Part shown: positions 37,401 through 48,000 of the stretch, piece after piece | Numbering within the stretch: position 1 is the first letter of the stretch | How the letters are laid out: every line of letters begins with the position of its first letter | Assembly: GCA_004352715.1 (NCBI GenBank) | Contig: SCFE01000048.1 | Location: 1,959,221-2,023,220 of the forward strand | Direction of reading: 5' to 3' | Length of the DNA stretch: 64,000 nt | From: Hofstenia miamia | Lineage: Eukaryota; Xenacoelomorpha; Acoela | The notes under the pieces: generated by a model | Databases searched by the model: none | The model's input: only the letters and a program-made list of their open reading frames with translations | What the model was told of the DNA's origin: nothing | Made by a program: the position numbers and the translations under genes

Positions 37401-39122
37401 TCACTATCTTTCCACCATATTTGCTACCACATTTCAATTAATATTTTCAAAGACAGGAAACATTAAGAAAAAATTCAATGAATTTTATTTTTTGTTTACT
37501 TGCTTGATTTATTTATTTCTAAAATTCTAAAGTTTCTGTATTATAAATCTGAAATAAATCCAAAATTATACATTTTATAGTGGTAATTTGGGTTTTAGTA
37601 TCTAATTGTGTAATAGAAGTTGGGAGGAATATAATTTTATTGTTAGATTTTTCATCAATTAGTAAAGTATTATAGAATTTTTGTTAACCTTAAACAGCCT
37701 AGCGTTTTTTTTAAAGGACAAACCGTTTTTCCACATTTACAAAGAATTTTGTCCAAGCCTATTTCCAAATTTGAAAAACTTAGGGCAGCTGTAGTTCAAT
37801 TGGGGAACATGCATTAATGCAATGTTGAAAATTTCTATTAAAGCTTTTTGCTGTGGCAGAGATCGTTGAATAGATTAACAAGTTTTCTTAGAAATTTTCG
37901 CATTTTTGAAAAAGATTTAAATTCTCTCCATACTTAGTGTTAATGTATTTAGAAGGTTTTGAGCCCCTAGAGGCAACAAAAAAACTTTGACTCTTTCTTA
38001 ATATGTGCAAAGATATTCCAAACCCATTGATGCGTGCCGTGCGCAAAGTCAGAGGTCGTGGGCTGAAGGCTCTCCTCTATATCATGTGGTGCTTTCAGAT
38101 TGAGCACACCATTAGTAGTTGTTGAGCTATAAGTGTTTAAAATTTTTCTAAAGGATCATGATCATGAAAATTTTTAAAAATCACCAGGCTGTTTAAAGTT
38201 AATATAGTATACCTACTTTGAATCATCCATAAAACTCCAACAATGGGTTTCATTTTTATACATTCTAATTTTATTTTTGTAAATACATGTAAATTTTAGG
38301 CGAGAGCGTTTAAAAATTTTTTATAGGATCATGAAAATTTTTTAAAAATCACCAGGGTGTTTAAGGTTAAGTTCAAACTTTTAGAAGATTCCATCAACCA
38401 TTTAGAAGATTCCGCACCATAGTTTTTGAGCTATGAGCATTTAAAATTTTTCTATAGGACCATCAAAAATTTTAAAAATCACCAGGCTGTTTAAAGTTAA
38501 TATAGTAAACCTACTTTGAATCATCCATAAAACTCCAACAATGGGTCTCATTTTTTATGCATTCTAACTTTTATTTTAGTATATACATGTAAATTTTAGG
38601 CGAGAGTTCTTCCAGTGAATTGGAGTGAATTGCTTAAAACATTTGATGTCATAGAGTCAAGCAATCCAGACGAACTGTCAGATGATTATTTAAATGCTGC
38701 CAATTCATTTCTAAAGCAACACTCGGAAAGCTCGGCTTNNNNNNNNNNNNNNNNNNNNNAATCATCCATAAAACTCCAACAATGGGTCTCATTTTTTATG
38801 CATTCTAACTTTTATTTTAGTATATACATGTAAATTTTAGGCGAGAGTTCTTCCAGTGAATTGGAGTGAATTGCTTAAAACATTTGATGTCATAGAGTCA
38901 AGCAATCCAGACGAACTGTCAGATGATTATTTAAATGCTGCCAATTCATTTCTAAAGCAACACTCGGAAAGCTCGGCTTTGGTTATGTTACAATTGCCAG
39001 CACCACCTTCAAATTCATTGTTCCATCTGCGTTACACTTATCAGCTGAATTTACTCACAGAAAAGCTCCCTCCAACCTTATTAGTTCATGGTGTCAGTGC
39101 AGTTACAACAACTGGTCTCTAA
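26096..39122 (+). CDS. SLC12A9: SLC12A9-like transporter, copy 2 (10 exons)
   Basis: Exons: 26096-26165, 27854-28105, 28157-28323, 31228-31454, 32424-32712, 33492-33722, 33911-34210, (gap)35440-35975, 36606-36938, 38841-39122 (stop TAA 39120-39122). Phases equal those of copy 1. With about 10 bases of exon 8 hidden in the gap ending at 35439, it encodes about 898 residues. It has the same SLC12 signatures as copy 1: the TM3 Gly-rich stretch, [37 protein letters not shown] and PPTLLVHGV. Compared with copy 1 it keeps WYELIYGSL and the KNVCLAR stretch in exon 9, both closer to the vertebrate protein, so it may be the less diverged paralogue. Family knowledge: orphan SLC12 member with no assigned substrate. 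A false partial duplicate of exon 10 sits at 38600-38738. Introns 3 and 9 carry a long-TIR element and a TTAA composite repeat. Confidence 0.93.
28542..28547. repeat. 6-bp target-site duplication, left
   Basis: GTACTC immediately precedes the left terminus and recurs immediately after the right terminus (31167-31172). Confidence 0.75.
28548..29062 (+). repeat. Left terminal inverted repeat with two minisatellites
   Basis: The outer part (28560-28690) holds three copies of a unit with GTGCCACTTTTTTCTGATTG followed by GTCGAGAGG, about 35 bp apart. The inner part (28790-29040) holds irregular repeats of TTTCCCACATTAACATACA. After a single N at 29072 the inner minisatellite is repeated again to 29340, probably because two contigs were joined there. 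Confidence 0.85.
29514..29672 (+). CDS. Small ORF inside long-TIR element (52 aa)
   Basis: ATG at 29514, TAA at 29670-29672. The frame is markedly richer in G+C and CG dinucleotides than its flanks, as expected for coding DNA in this AT-rich context. The peptide is rich in Pro, Arg and Tyr ([18 protein letters not shown], two YRD motifs). I do not recognise the family. It lies just inside the left inverted repeat, where the first gene of a DNA-virus-like transposon could lie. It could also be a chance frame. Confidence 0.35.
   Translation: MATQPDIYRDNYSFPPYTPRGLSRWPNIPFPPHRESYRDDETLPNENLTFYL
29733..30732. other. Assembly gap, 1000 N, inside the long-TIR element
   Basis: Placeholder-length gap. 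The right TIR emerges directly from it, so the interior of the element is missing except for about 390 bp on the left. Confidence 0.95.
30733..31166 (-). repeat. Right terminal inverted repeat
   Basis: Reverse complement of the left repeat, with small differences, containing the same three-copy and TTTCCCACATT-type minisatellites in mirror order. Ends in CTATACTACT at 31166. Confidence 0.88.
34378..35439. repeat. (CT)n-(TA)n and 1000-N gap in intron 7, copy 2
   Basis: Imperfect (CT)n from 34378 to about 34417 passes into (TA)n up to 34439, and then 1000 Ns run to 35439. The gap hides the end of intron 7 and about 10 bases of exon 8 of SLC12A9 copy 2. Confidence 0.9.
37688..38366 (+). mobile_element. 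TTAA-flanked composite repeat (piggyBac-type ends)
   Basis: Bounded by TTAA (37684-37687 and 38367-38370) with terminal inverted repeats: CCTTAAACAGCCT at the left and its near reverse complement AGGGTGTTTAAGG at the right. A second internal end, CCAGGCTGTTTAAAG followed by TTAA, occurs at 38184-38202. This suggests a 511-bp core MITE (37688-38198) plus a 108-bp host-derived piece (38199-38306) plus another MITE end. TTAA targets with CCY-type ends suggest piggyBac-type mobilisation. An inverted copy lies at 51056-51679. It lies in intron 9 of SLC12A9 copy 2. Confidence 0.65.
38199..38306 (+). other. Duplicate of SLC12A9-2 intron 9/exon 10 splice acceptor
   Basis: Nearly identical to 38497-38606, the real end of intron 9 plus the first 7 bases of exon 10 (TGTAAATTTTAG then GCGAGAG). 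After GCGAGAG it diverges into MITE sequence. It therefore holds an intact decoy acceptor in sense orientation about 300 bp upstream of the true exon. Confidence 0.8.
38519..38979 (+). other. Unmerged contig overlap around 21-N gap (exon 10)
   Basis: Bases 38519-38738 and 38760-38979 are identical (220 bp) and separated by 21 Ns. The first copy carries the start of exon 10 and breaks off at the gap; the second continues into the complete exon. This is an assembly artefact and not an exon duplication. Confidence 0.9.
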
Positions 39123-41030
39123 AAGAGTGTGTAGAAATATTGTTTAGTTCCAGAGCTGGAAGCGAGTAGATCTGTTTCAATAACCGGGCTATTTTCCTTA
39201 CAATATTTAAACCGTCCAGGTTAAGTCCGATTGTTTAAAAAACACACTAACATGGATCGAATTAACAAACAAGATATTCCTTCAAATTAAACTTATTGCA
39301 AACAATCACAATTAATATGTGGCTAGGCTGTATTTGGAAAACACTACGCACTTTGCCTGTTGTGGAAATATGAAAATATTACAACCTTCAGTTTTATTTA
39401 ATTAGGTCATGTGCCGTTAGGAAATTTTCTGAAAATTTCCAAAAGACTTGGTATATTTTTTTTCTTAACTTGCTTCCAGCGCTTGAAAATGTTAATAGTT
39501 ATGCTTTTTTTATATTTGAACTTTTGGTTAAATTCCTTTGTAAAATTTGTTGAAGTTAACGGATCCTATTTTTTATTATCTTCTGAGTATTTTCACAAAG
39601 ATTGCTCCAGCTTCTATAAGAAAAATATTGTGCAATGTTACAATATCTAAATACAGAAATATGACGCAATTATTAAAAGTTATTCAGCTTCTTAATAATC
39701 TGACTAAGTGTTATAGAAAACAGCTTCTTGCTTAAAATTATGAATAGAGCTTTAAATTATTCAAGTTTGAAATGTATGTTTATTGACACTTTCAAAGTTG
39801 CTAACAGTATGACTAAATATTTTTTTCTTTTGCTATTTATTCTTTCGTTAGCTAAAAACAGAAACAAATTTCGTATTAAATGTAATGGTTGCATACAGTA
39901 TCCCAAGAACAATAGTTTTACTCAAAATTATGAAATTCAAAGAAATCTTTAAACAATCTACTGACAACAAAAATGCATAAATTACGTAGATCATTATGAC
40001 AAATGAACTTCAGTTTTTCTAGCTTTTTTAGCATTTAAAATTTCTTAGAGCGAATTCTATATTTCCATTCACAAAAAACAGCAAAGTAAGAATTTTTTAA
40101 TTTTTAACATTTAAGTTCAATTAAATTACAATAAATAAAAAAACTGAGAAAAACAGGGTGCGTAAGAGAAGCGGTTAAGACTTCAAACAGAGGTCCTGCG
40201 AGCTTGTTTCAATGGCTTAGTTACAAATGAAAGTTCTAGTTAGCGTAAAAACTTTCGATTACATTATAGGAAATATTAGAATTTTGGAGCAAGAAATGGA
40301 AATCATTTCCTCATAATTATTTTTATTTCCCGCATGTTTTATAAATTCATTTAAATGTACCGTTGTAAAACCATATAAAATATCACTTTATTGTCATGCC
40401 TACTTTACGATGCATGGCGAAATTAGCAGCGAGCTTCTAATTTAAACAAATTATATATCATGAATCTTGGTGTTACAGGAAAATTAATCATATATATTTC
40501 GCTTAAGCATGCTGAAAATATTGTTACCTACATGAGATTTGTAATTGCGTTATACTACTAGTATTTTAAACTCTCTGAAGGACTTTGTGCTCTCTCAAAT
40601 TTAAATTCTCCATATATAATAAAGTTCTGCTTTATAAATCCCGTGTAAATAATTATAATTACCCATTATTATACAATTTAAGAAACATTGATTTTTAGTT
40701 AAAAATTCCAGTAAAACAAACGACATTTTTTTTAAAGATACACTAATGGAACCAGGGTTGAAGGAAGTTAAAATTTTCTTTAATTCTTTAACACCTTAAA
40801 TCTTTAAACAATAAAACGCTAATATACGTTAGTTTCCATTTAATTGTAAATTAAATAAAACAAATAATCCATTGAATAGTTAATATCATACAGGTATCCT
40901 TGCATTTGTATGTACGGTCCACAGTTGCATATTATTGCAGAAATCCGTTAATTGTAACGTTTAATTATTCATAGATTATGGTGTTTAACGTTTACTTAAT
41001 AATAGAAACAGATCTTTTTAACGTGCTCAC
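39123..41030. other. Spacer downstream of SLC12A9 copy 2
   Basis: AT-rich DNA with no recognisable gene. ATTAAA at 39286-39291 is a weak poly(A) candidate for SLC12A9 copy 2. Confidence 0.5.
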
Positions 41031-41255
41031 CTATATATATATATATATATATATNNNNNNNNNNNNNNNNNNNNNNNNNNNNNNNNNNNNNNNNNNNNNN
41101 NNNNNNNNNNNNNNNNNNNNNNNNNNNNNNNNNNNNNNNNNNNNNNNNNNNNNNNNNNNNNNNNNNNNNNNNNNNNNNNNNNNNNNNNNNNNNNNNNNNN
41201 NNNNNNNNNNNNNNNNNNNNNNNNNNNNNNNNNNNNNNNNNNATATATATATATT
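41031..41255. repeat. (TA)n flanking a 188-N gap
   Basis: (TA)n at 41031-41054 and 41243-41255 bracket 188 Ns (41055-41242), a gap with an estimated size. The whole may be one long microsatellite or a TA-targeting element. Confidence 0.85.
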
Positions 41256-41533
41256 GCTTTAAAATTACAATACTAAAGCATGCATCAGTTTCCAAATCAT
41301 TACAAGCAGAGCTGACCATCGGTTGGTGACCCACAGATCAAATGGTAATATTGGTTGCAATTTTGGGATGAGTCGTAGGTCACTATCATATCGATCATGA
41401 CCCATGATCATTATTACTAATATAACGATATTGATTTTAGTTTGTGTTCATTAAAATCCTTCTTTTGTTAAATGTACTTAGAAACCATATTGTAGAAGGA
41501 AAACAAATATTTACATATCTACTGCAACTAAAN

Positions 41534-41694
41534 ATAAGAGATTCTTTATTCGATAAATGTTCGCAATTAAATAAGTGATAATTTATCTGAATAGCATCAA
41601 TGAATTCATAAAACACATATATACAAATCACATAAATTACAAACACAAATCTTTAGGCTATAGATAAATTACTATAGGTACTATTTTAATACCG
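41534..41694 (-). mobile_element. 5'-truncated 3' end of the 23.4-kb LINE family
   Basis: Closely matches 23424-23578: TAAGAGATTCTTTATTCGAT, then the shared ATGTTCGCAATTAAATAAGT, CACATATATACAA and GATAAATTACTATAG. It corresponds to the 3' UTR of the LINE at 23403-25020 without coding sequence. A single N at 41533 marks the junction. Confidence 0.85.
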
Positions 41695-44600
41695 AGACAT
41701 CATTCATGTAATATGATATAAAGTATTTTATATCTATTATCTATGTATACTGTTATATATGTAAATACTGCTATCTATATACACAATTATATACGTATAT
41801 ACTATTATCTATGTATATTGTTGAGATAGTTTATTAAACTTTGGTTCATCAATATTTTCAATTATGAGCACTTGATGTTAGGCCTGATTCGCACAAGGTT
41901 GTTTTTGAAGGAGAGTTGCTCAACTTCCTCACCTAACTATTCAAATGTAAGCGCTTGAAAATCGTTTAATACCTTTAACACGTAGACAGATTTATTCGCA
42001 TATTATAAAATGGCTTTGTTCAATGCAGTCTTACTGTCCATTATTAGCATCACTGAGGATGACTAAGATTTTTTTATTAAGAAAAAATACATTGCAAAAA
42101 ATGTTTGAAATGTTCTCTGGTGATATAAAGTTATTTACAGTGAAAACATGGCTAAATTTTAAATACATTGTTTGGGTAATCCTTAAACAAGTGTTCTATA
42201 ATATATAACTCTTTATAATGGAATTAGACGAATAAATTGTGTTTGTTACAGGAGTATATTCCATAGAATGAGAATATATACGTTACCTACTAATTCAAAA
42301 CTCGGCAGATTTACGAGAAGTTTAAGGATTCCTTTTGCTCATACCAATTAACTAAAAAACTTGAGGAATTTCCCTTTAAAAACAGGCTTAAGTTAATCGA
42401 GCTTTAGCCAGTGAGAAGAAGAAGGTATACCTATTTTAATTAACACTATATAAATTTTGGGTTTGTACATTAAATTGCCATTGTTTATGATATTCTTGTT
42501 TTCATCGCCCTCGCCTTGATCTTCTCACAAAAAAATTTCTTGAATTTTTTTTGCTTTACCAAAATTGACTGTATTGGATTGTAGTACTAGAAAAACATAT
42601 GATACTATTGTAATATTTCAAAATTTAATATTGATTTTTCAACACATTGCTTTTAAGTTATATAGGATTGACTACATTTGAGTTGATTTGGATGCAATAC
42701 TGCGAAAGTCGTGCTATTTTTCCAATACCTCAGTCCAAGCCCGACCCTATCTCCCCGGTATATCCTATATGTCCATATTTGATCTCAAGACAGTGTTGAA
42801 GCACTTAAAATTTCCTATTCGCATTTGAAAAAAACAAATATATTTGAAGTCCATATTTATTTAGTGTTATAATACTTAGTTACATTCGTATCTGTTTCGG
42901 ATTGTATACTAAAATTGTTTAAAAATTCGGATCGGATCCTAAAAATTTTGGATCCGATTCCATCTCTGGCTTACTTCTCTCAGGCCTGGCTGAAACAGTG
43001 TTTTTAATGGTTAGCAATTGGTTCACTGTGAATAGTCTTTCGCTTATTCAACAATGAGAATTTCGTGAGCAACAATCACATGTCATGAAACCTACACACC
43101 ACAGATTGACATCGGCGAATACCTAGGCCGAAACTCGGCCCACGAAATTTAAATTAATGTCAACTCAGCACATTTTTGGCCTATTTTCATGTTCTTTGTA
43201 CAGAATTTTGGGTTTGTTAGTCCAACATACGCACTAAAATTGAAAAAATCTAAATTGAGTTTAAGAGTATAATATACTAATAGAAATTGATCTATTTGTA
43301 CACATTAATTTTTTACTGTAGCACTAAGTTCAATTTACTACAATCTCTTTCTAACTGAGCAGAAGTTGCTTGGGTGGCATATATTTTCAATGCAACGTTA
43401 CACAAAGTTGGATAGGTGCTTCTATTGAGATTTCAAAAATGTATATTTACAAGCTCGTCACAATTCATTTTATTCGGCCCGTAATTTCCTAAATCTTGCG
43501 ACCGGCCCGTGTCCATCTCTGATTCCACAGTCGCTGCTTACTTTATGCAAAAGAGTGCATTAATTTTAATGATTGCTCTATTAAAATTTAAATACGCTAT
43601 TCAACCTGTTCACCTAACATAATATATTAATTATATTCGAAATTCAATCAATTCCTCCATTGAGTGCAAATGCGTCGGCTAAGTGATTGAAATATTCCGT
43701 GTGATTTTAGAAATATTCTAGGAATTGTTATTATTCGACTTCCTCTCCTACTGAGTTCATCAACCACCTTCCAAGATATCTTTTTAGAATGACATATCCT
43801 AAACCAGTTGAGTTGGCACGTAAAGGTTATTTGCTCCTTCATTTAGTATTTAATTAAATAACTATTTTATGAAAAATAAATTCATAATTTACTTCAACTT
43901 AGTGATCAAAAAACAAATACTTTTAACACAGCACAACAAAAGATTGAAGAAAAATATTTTTTATTACTTTTCATCTCAAAGCACTAACACAAAGATTCCA
44001 GCGAGAATTAGCCTGACTACATTTGATCTCGCTTTCTATTTCATTACAATGCTATAGAAGACCAGCCGCATTTTAAGTAAGCCAAACCTCAACTAAGAAA
44101 TATCTTGAGACATGATTAAATGGTGAGGGTCGAAAACCCCTGGTAGAACTACAAAATTAATTCATTCAAGAAATTGATTGCTTTGACTAATTGTTAGAAA
44201 AAATTGCAAGAACTAAACAATCAAAAAGTCTAAAAAATATATTTAAATATAATGTTTCCCAAAAATAAACATTTTTCTCAACTGCAAAACAATTATATTA
44301 AATATATTTTACCAATATTGTTAAAAAATATATTCCTTCCGAAATTATTCTTTTTAGTAATTTCATAAATAGAATTCAAGTAACCACAGATGGAGCAATA
44401 GCAAATTCTAAATTTGCGCCTTCAGACCCCGCATTATAGTTTGAATTGAAATTTGATTGTTTCATTTAAAAAACAATATTTTTAAAGAATTCAGTTTACT
44501 GCTTTTGTGATCAGAATGGTGGATTTGTGCTAAAATATTTGTTGCTAAAAATCAATCATTTCCACCAAAAAATAAATTTGTTTTATTTTTATCGGCTAAA

Positions 44601-44778
44601 ATATATTATTTAAATATATTCGTTTCCAATATACTTAAATACAATATATTTTATTACTCATATAAGTCAACCTTTTACTGATATACGTTAAGGCAAAAAC
44701 TTGACAAGCAACTGAATCAATATAAACATTTATAAAATGCTAAATAATTAACTAAAATTATACTAAAAAAGAGAACTG
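41695..44778. other. Convergent spacer, one AT-rich minisatellite, no gene seen
   Basis: Bases 41716-41822 hold degenerate repeats of TATACTATTATCTATGTATA type. The rest is AT-rich with no supported gene, RNA or terminal repeats. Confidence 0.5.
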
Positions 44779-44784
44779 TTTATT
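44779..44784 (-). promoter_or_regulatory. Candidate poly(A) signal for rhophilin
   Basis: TTTATT on the plus strand (AATAAA on the minus strand), about 220 nt 3' of the rhophilin stop codon. Position and motif only. Confidence 0.4.
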
Positions 44785-45006
44785 TACAAAGAAAATTGTA
44801 AAATACAATGTTGTCACAAAAAATGAAAGAATAAACTTCAATAATGAACATCCCGAATTGTACAAATATATACATGAAAATTACAAAACTACTATAAAAA
44901 TAAGAGCTAACATGATATGCTATTAATTGATTGAAATATACAAATGTACACATAGAAAAATAAAATTTGCATATTGTAAATTTACTGCGAACGGATTTGA
45001 TGAAAA

Positions 45007-48000
45007 CTATAGAGTTTGATTTCGACGGACAGACGTGGATTCCCTCATCAACTGCAACGAAACCGATTTTCCACACGCCTTGATCATTTGTACAACTTCG
45101 TCATGAGTCGCCCACCGCGTATCGACATTGTTAATACTCACTATGATATCATCTTCGCTCATTTCGCAGTTTTGAGCTGGGCTATCCTNNNNNNNNNNNN
45201 NNNNNNNNNGTGGATTCCCTCATCAACTGCAACGAAACCGATTTTCCACACGCCTTGATCATTTGTACAACTTCGTCATGAGTCGCCCACCGCGTATCGA
45301 CATTGTTAATACTCACTATGATATCATCTTCGCTCATTTCGCAGTTTTGAGCTGGGCTATCCTTATCTACATCTGTCACAAAAACAGGCATGTTGCCACG
45401 AACACTGAATCCAAAAACACCATCTTCTAAAGTAATAAAAATAAGTACAGTATTAAGCGCATGCTTTGAACACGATGTGTAACAGAAACATGTATAATTT
45501 GATTTTCTTGTACATTGATTAATTTTCTTAATGAATTTTTGATTTAACATTTGCTTAAAAGACTGAAAATTACCCCCATTAAATTAACTCAATGTAAAAT
45601 TTAAACATAGGGCACAAAGTTTGGTATTGATAGAAACTTTTATAAAAATCACCCACGAGTTTAATGAACATTTTGAGAAAAACGCACTTTTTCAAAGGCA
45701 ATCCTATATGATTGGCTAACTGTTTATCTGCAGATGCCTAGTTAAATGGGATTTAACATTAAATTTATTAGTTGAAATTTTTTAATGAAACATTTCTACG
45801 ATTTTCAGTAACGTACATGTACATCTCTGAAAACCACGGCTGGCTAGTTCTCTCCTCTGCAAAGTACTTGAAAGCTGGTCTCAGATTGTCAATAGATAAG
45901 CTTACACTTCTGAATGCCGTTTTCCAGTGAGGCTGTAGCTGAGGTACGAACCAAAACTCAAACAAATGCTCGAAAACCAAAGATGCAAAACGTCGACTAT
46001 TGGGTTGTCAGTGAATGTAATTCGAATATGTTCAACATTGCGCACAAGCAGGTGTTCATAACCTATTATAACTTTAAGGCCGGATATTGTCTCAGAATAC
46101 GTTCGAATCTCTCTGCACTCCTTATCTGGATTCATGAGAGAGTTCGCAACAATAATCTCTTTTCACTACCTCGTGATTTTGGCGGCTACTAAAAAGGGCA
46201 TCTAAAAGTTTTTATGAACTTGTGCATCTAAATTATTTATCCTGGAATCTCCGACTTTACAAATTTTCAAAGGAGCATCAACATTTGATGAGCGTTGCTC
46301 ATTTTTGTAAAAGCGAGATGATCTAACTTGGAATATATTCTTCCTCTTTCCAACAAGTTCCAAGTATTTGTAAGTAGGATCAAGAAATTTGACGCAATTT
46401 GATTTTCACTATAACCACAACGCAAACTAATCAAACACAGCATTAATCGCACACATGGTCATTTCTTTGCAGAATATAACCAAAAAGTCAAACTGATTTT
46501 CAGTTAGCCATTGCCTTTATTGAACTTTTATTTAATAAGATAGTTAAACTGTTAACTGGGCTTCACGGGTTAGGGTCCAATGAATCTGCAATTACATTTG
46601 ATGCCAAATTGATGTTTTAAAAAATAACATACTATCTATTGATTAAAACGTCACATAAAATCTACAATAGATTCGGATCGATATAAAAATAAAAACCCTA
46701 AAACCATGAAATACATCATAATAAAACAGAAATAAAATGAATAGTTTAAAACTACATGCATTAGTGATACACAACAAATATAAAAAAAATTAATGTAAAC
46801 TTAATTTAATAATTATCTAAAAAAGGGTAGGAGCAAAATATATAACTTAATGTTCTACGTGATTGGTGACATTTTAATGCGTTCGTTGATAGAAAAGCGA
46901 TATATGCACAATATCTGAAAGTTCTCCTCACAATCGTTATATCTATATCTACACACATATATAATTATAGGCCAAGAGGCAGATTACGGCACATCGGAGA
47001 CTCGCTTTACTCAGATTCAACTGTAATTCACTCTGATTTTCAAGTGATGTTTCCAATGACAGAATTATTAACTCATTTTGACAAAGAGTTGATAAATCTT
47101 GCACCACAACACCCAAACACCCACATAATTGCTTTGATGACAGAACGTGCAAACAGAACGTATTAATTGAAGCCAATAGTGTAGAAAAATGCATACAATT
47201 TTTAGTAGACGAAAGTTAAATTCGAAAGCCATTATTCGATCAAAACCAAATATTTTACAGCAATAAGTGCTTGAAGTTTATTAATTTTATTATTGCAAGG
47301 TTTTTATAAATAGCAGCCACTTTCTCAACTAGAGGTGTGTGTGGTGAGGAGAAATTGTACAAATTTAATCTGCGGTGCTGTGGCGGTAAATGAGTAATTT
47401 TTGTATCGTAGAGACTTCCTTAATTTACATTTTAATGAAATATTGTGCGCTATATGCATTATCAGGAGTGTTAAAAAATTAAGTGCATTATTATTTTAGA
47501 TTAAATATTTAAAAATAATTAAGTGCACATTTAAAATTAAATGACACATTGCAATAAGTGCACATATTTTTTAGGAATAGTTGCTAAGCAAATGATAGTT
47601 GGTTTCGTATTGTTTTACAGAAGCCATGTTATCATATCGCTGTCTCACGGTTCAAACAGTAAATTGAGGTTTTGAGTAAACTTCATTTAAAACTTTAGCA
47701 ACTTGACTTTGGTATTTGTTAGTTGTGGATCCAGAAAATATAATAACTCTGCAATATATATATGCGAGTTATCAAAATTCTAAACTTATTCTTTAGGTTC
47801 AAAAAATAATTTATTACTGAAAATTGCAGTAGTGCACTCGGAATTGCGTGCTGGATAAGGCTTTCAGTAGCCAATGAGCAAACAGATTTCTTTATGATGA
47901 GGCAAAAAGTAACTAGAATGCCTACGTTATATATTAAGCTGGCCAATTAAAGTAAAACCGCCTGCTGCACTGAAAGGACGCTTTGTTTGCTGCGCAATAG

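Noticed and set aside
38600-38738. An eleventh or alternative exon in SLC12A9 copy 2
   Set aside because: Exact duplicate of the start of exon 10 cut by a 21-N gap; contig overlap artefact.
774-39122. Assigning the transporters to SLC12A8 or to a Na-K-Cl cotransporter
   Set aside because: The C-terminal domain with NWSELL and the PPTLLVHGV end, and the overall length, fit SLC12A9.
43648-43842. Possible LINE C-terminal fragment on the minus strand
   Set aside because: Resemblance to RTE-type tails was too weak to support.
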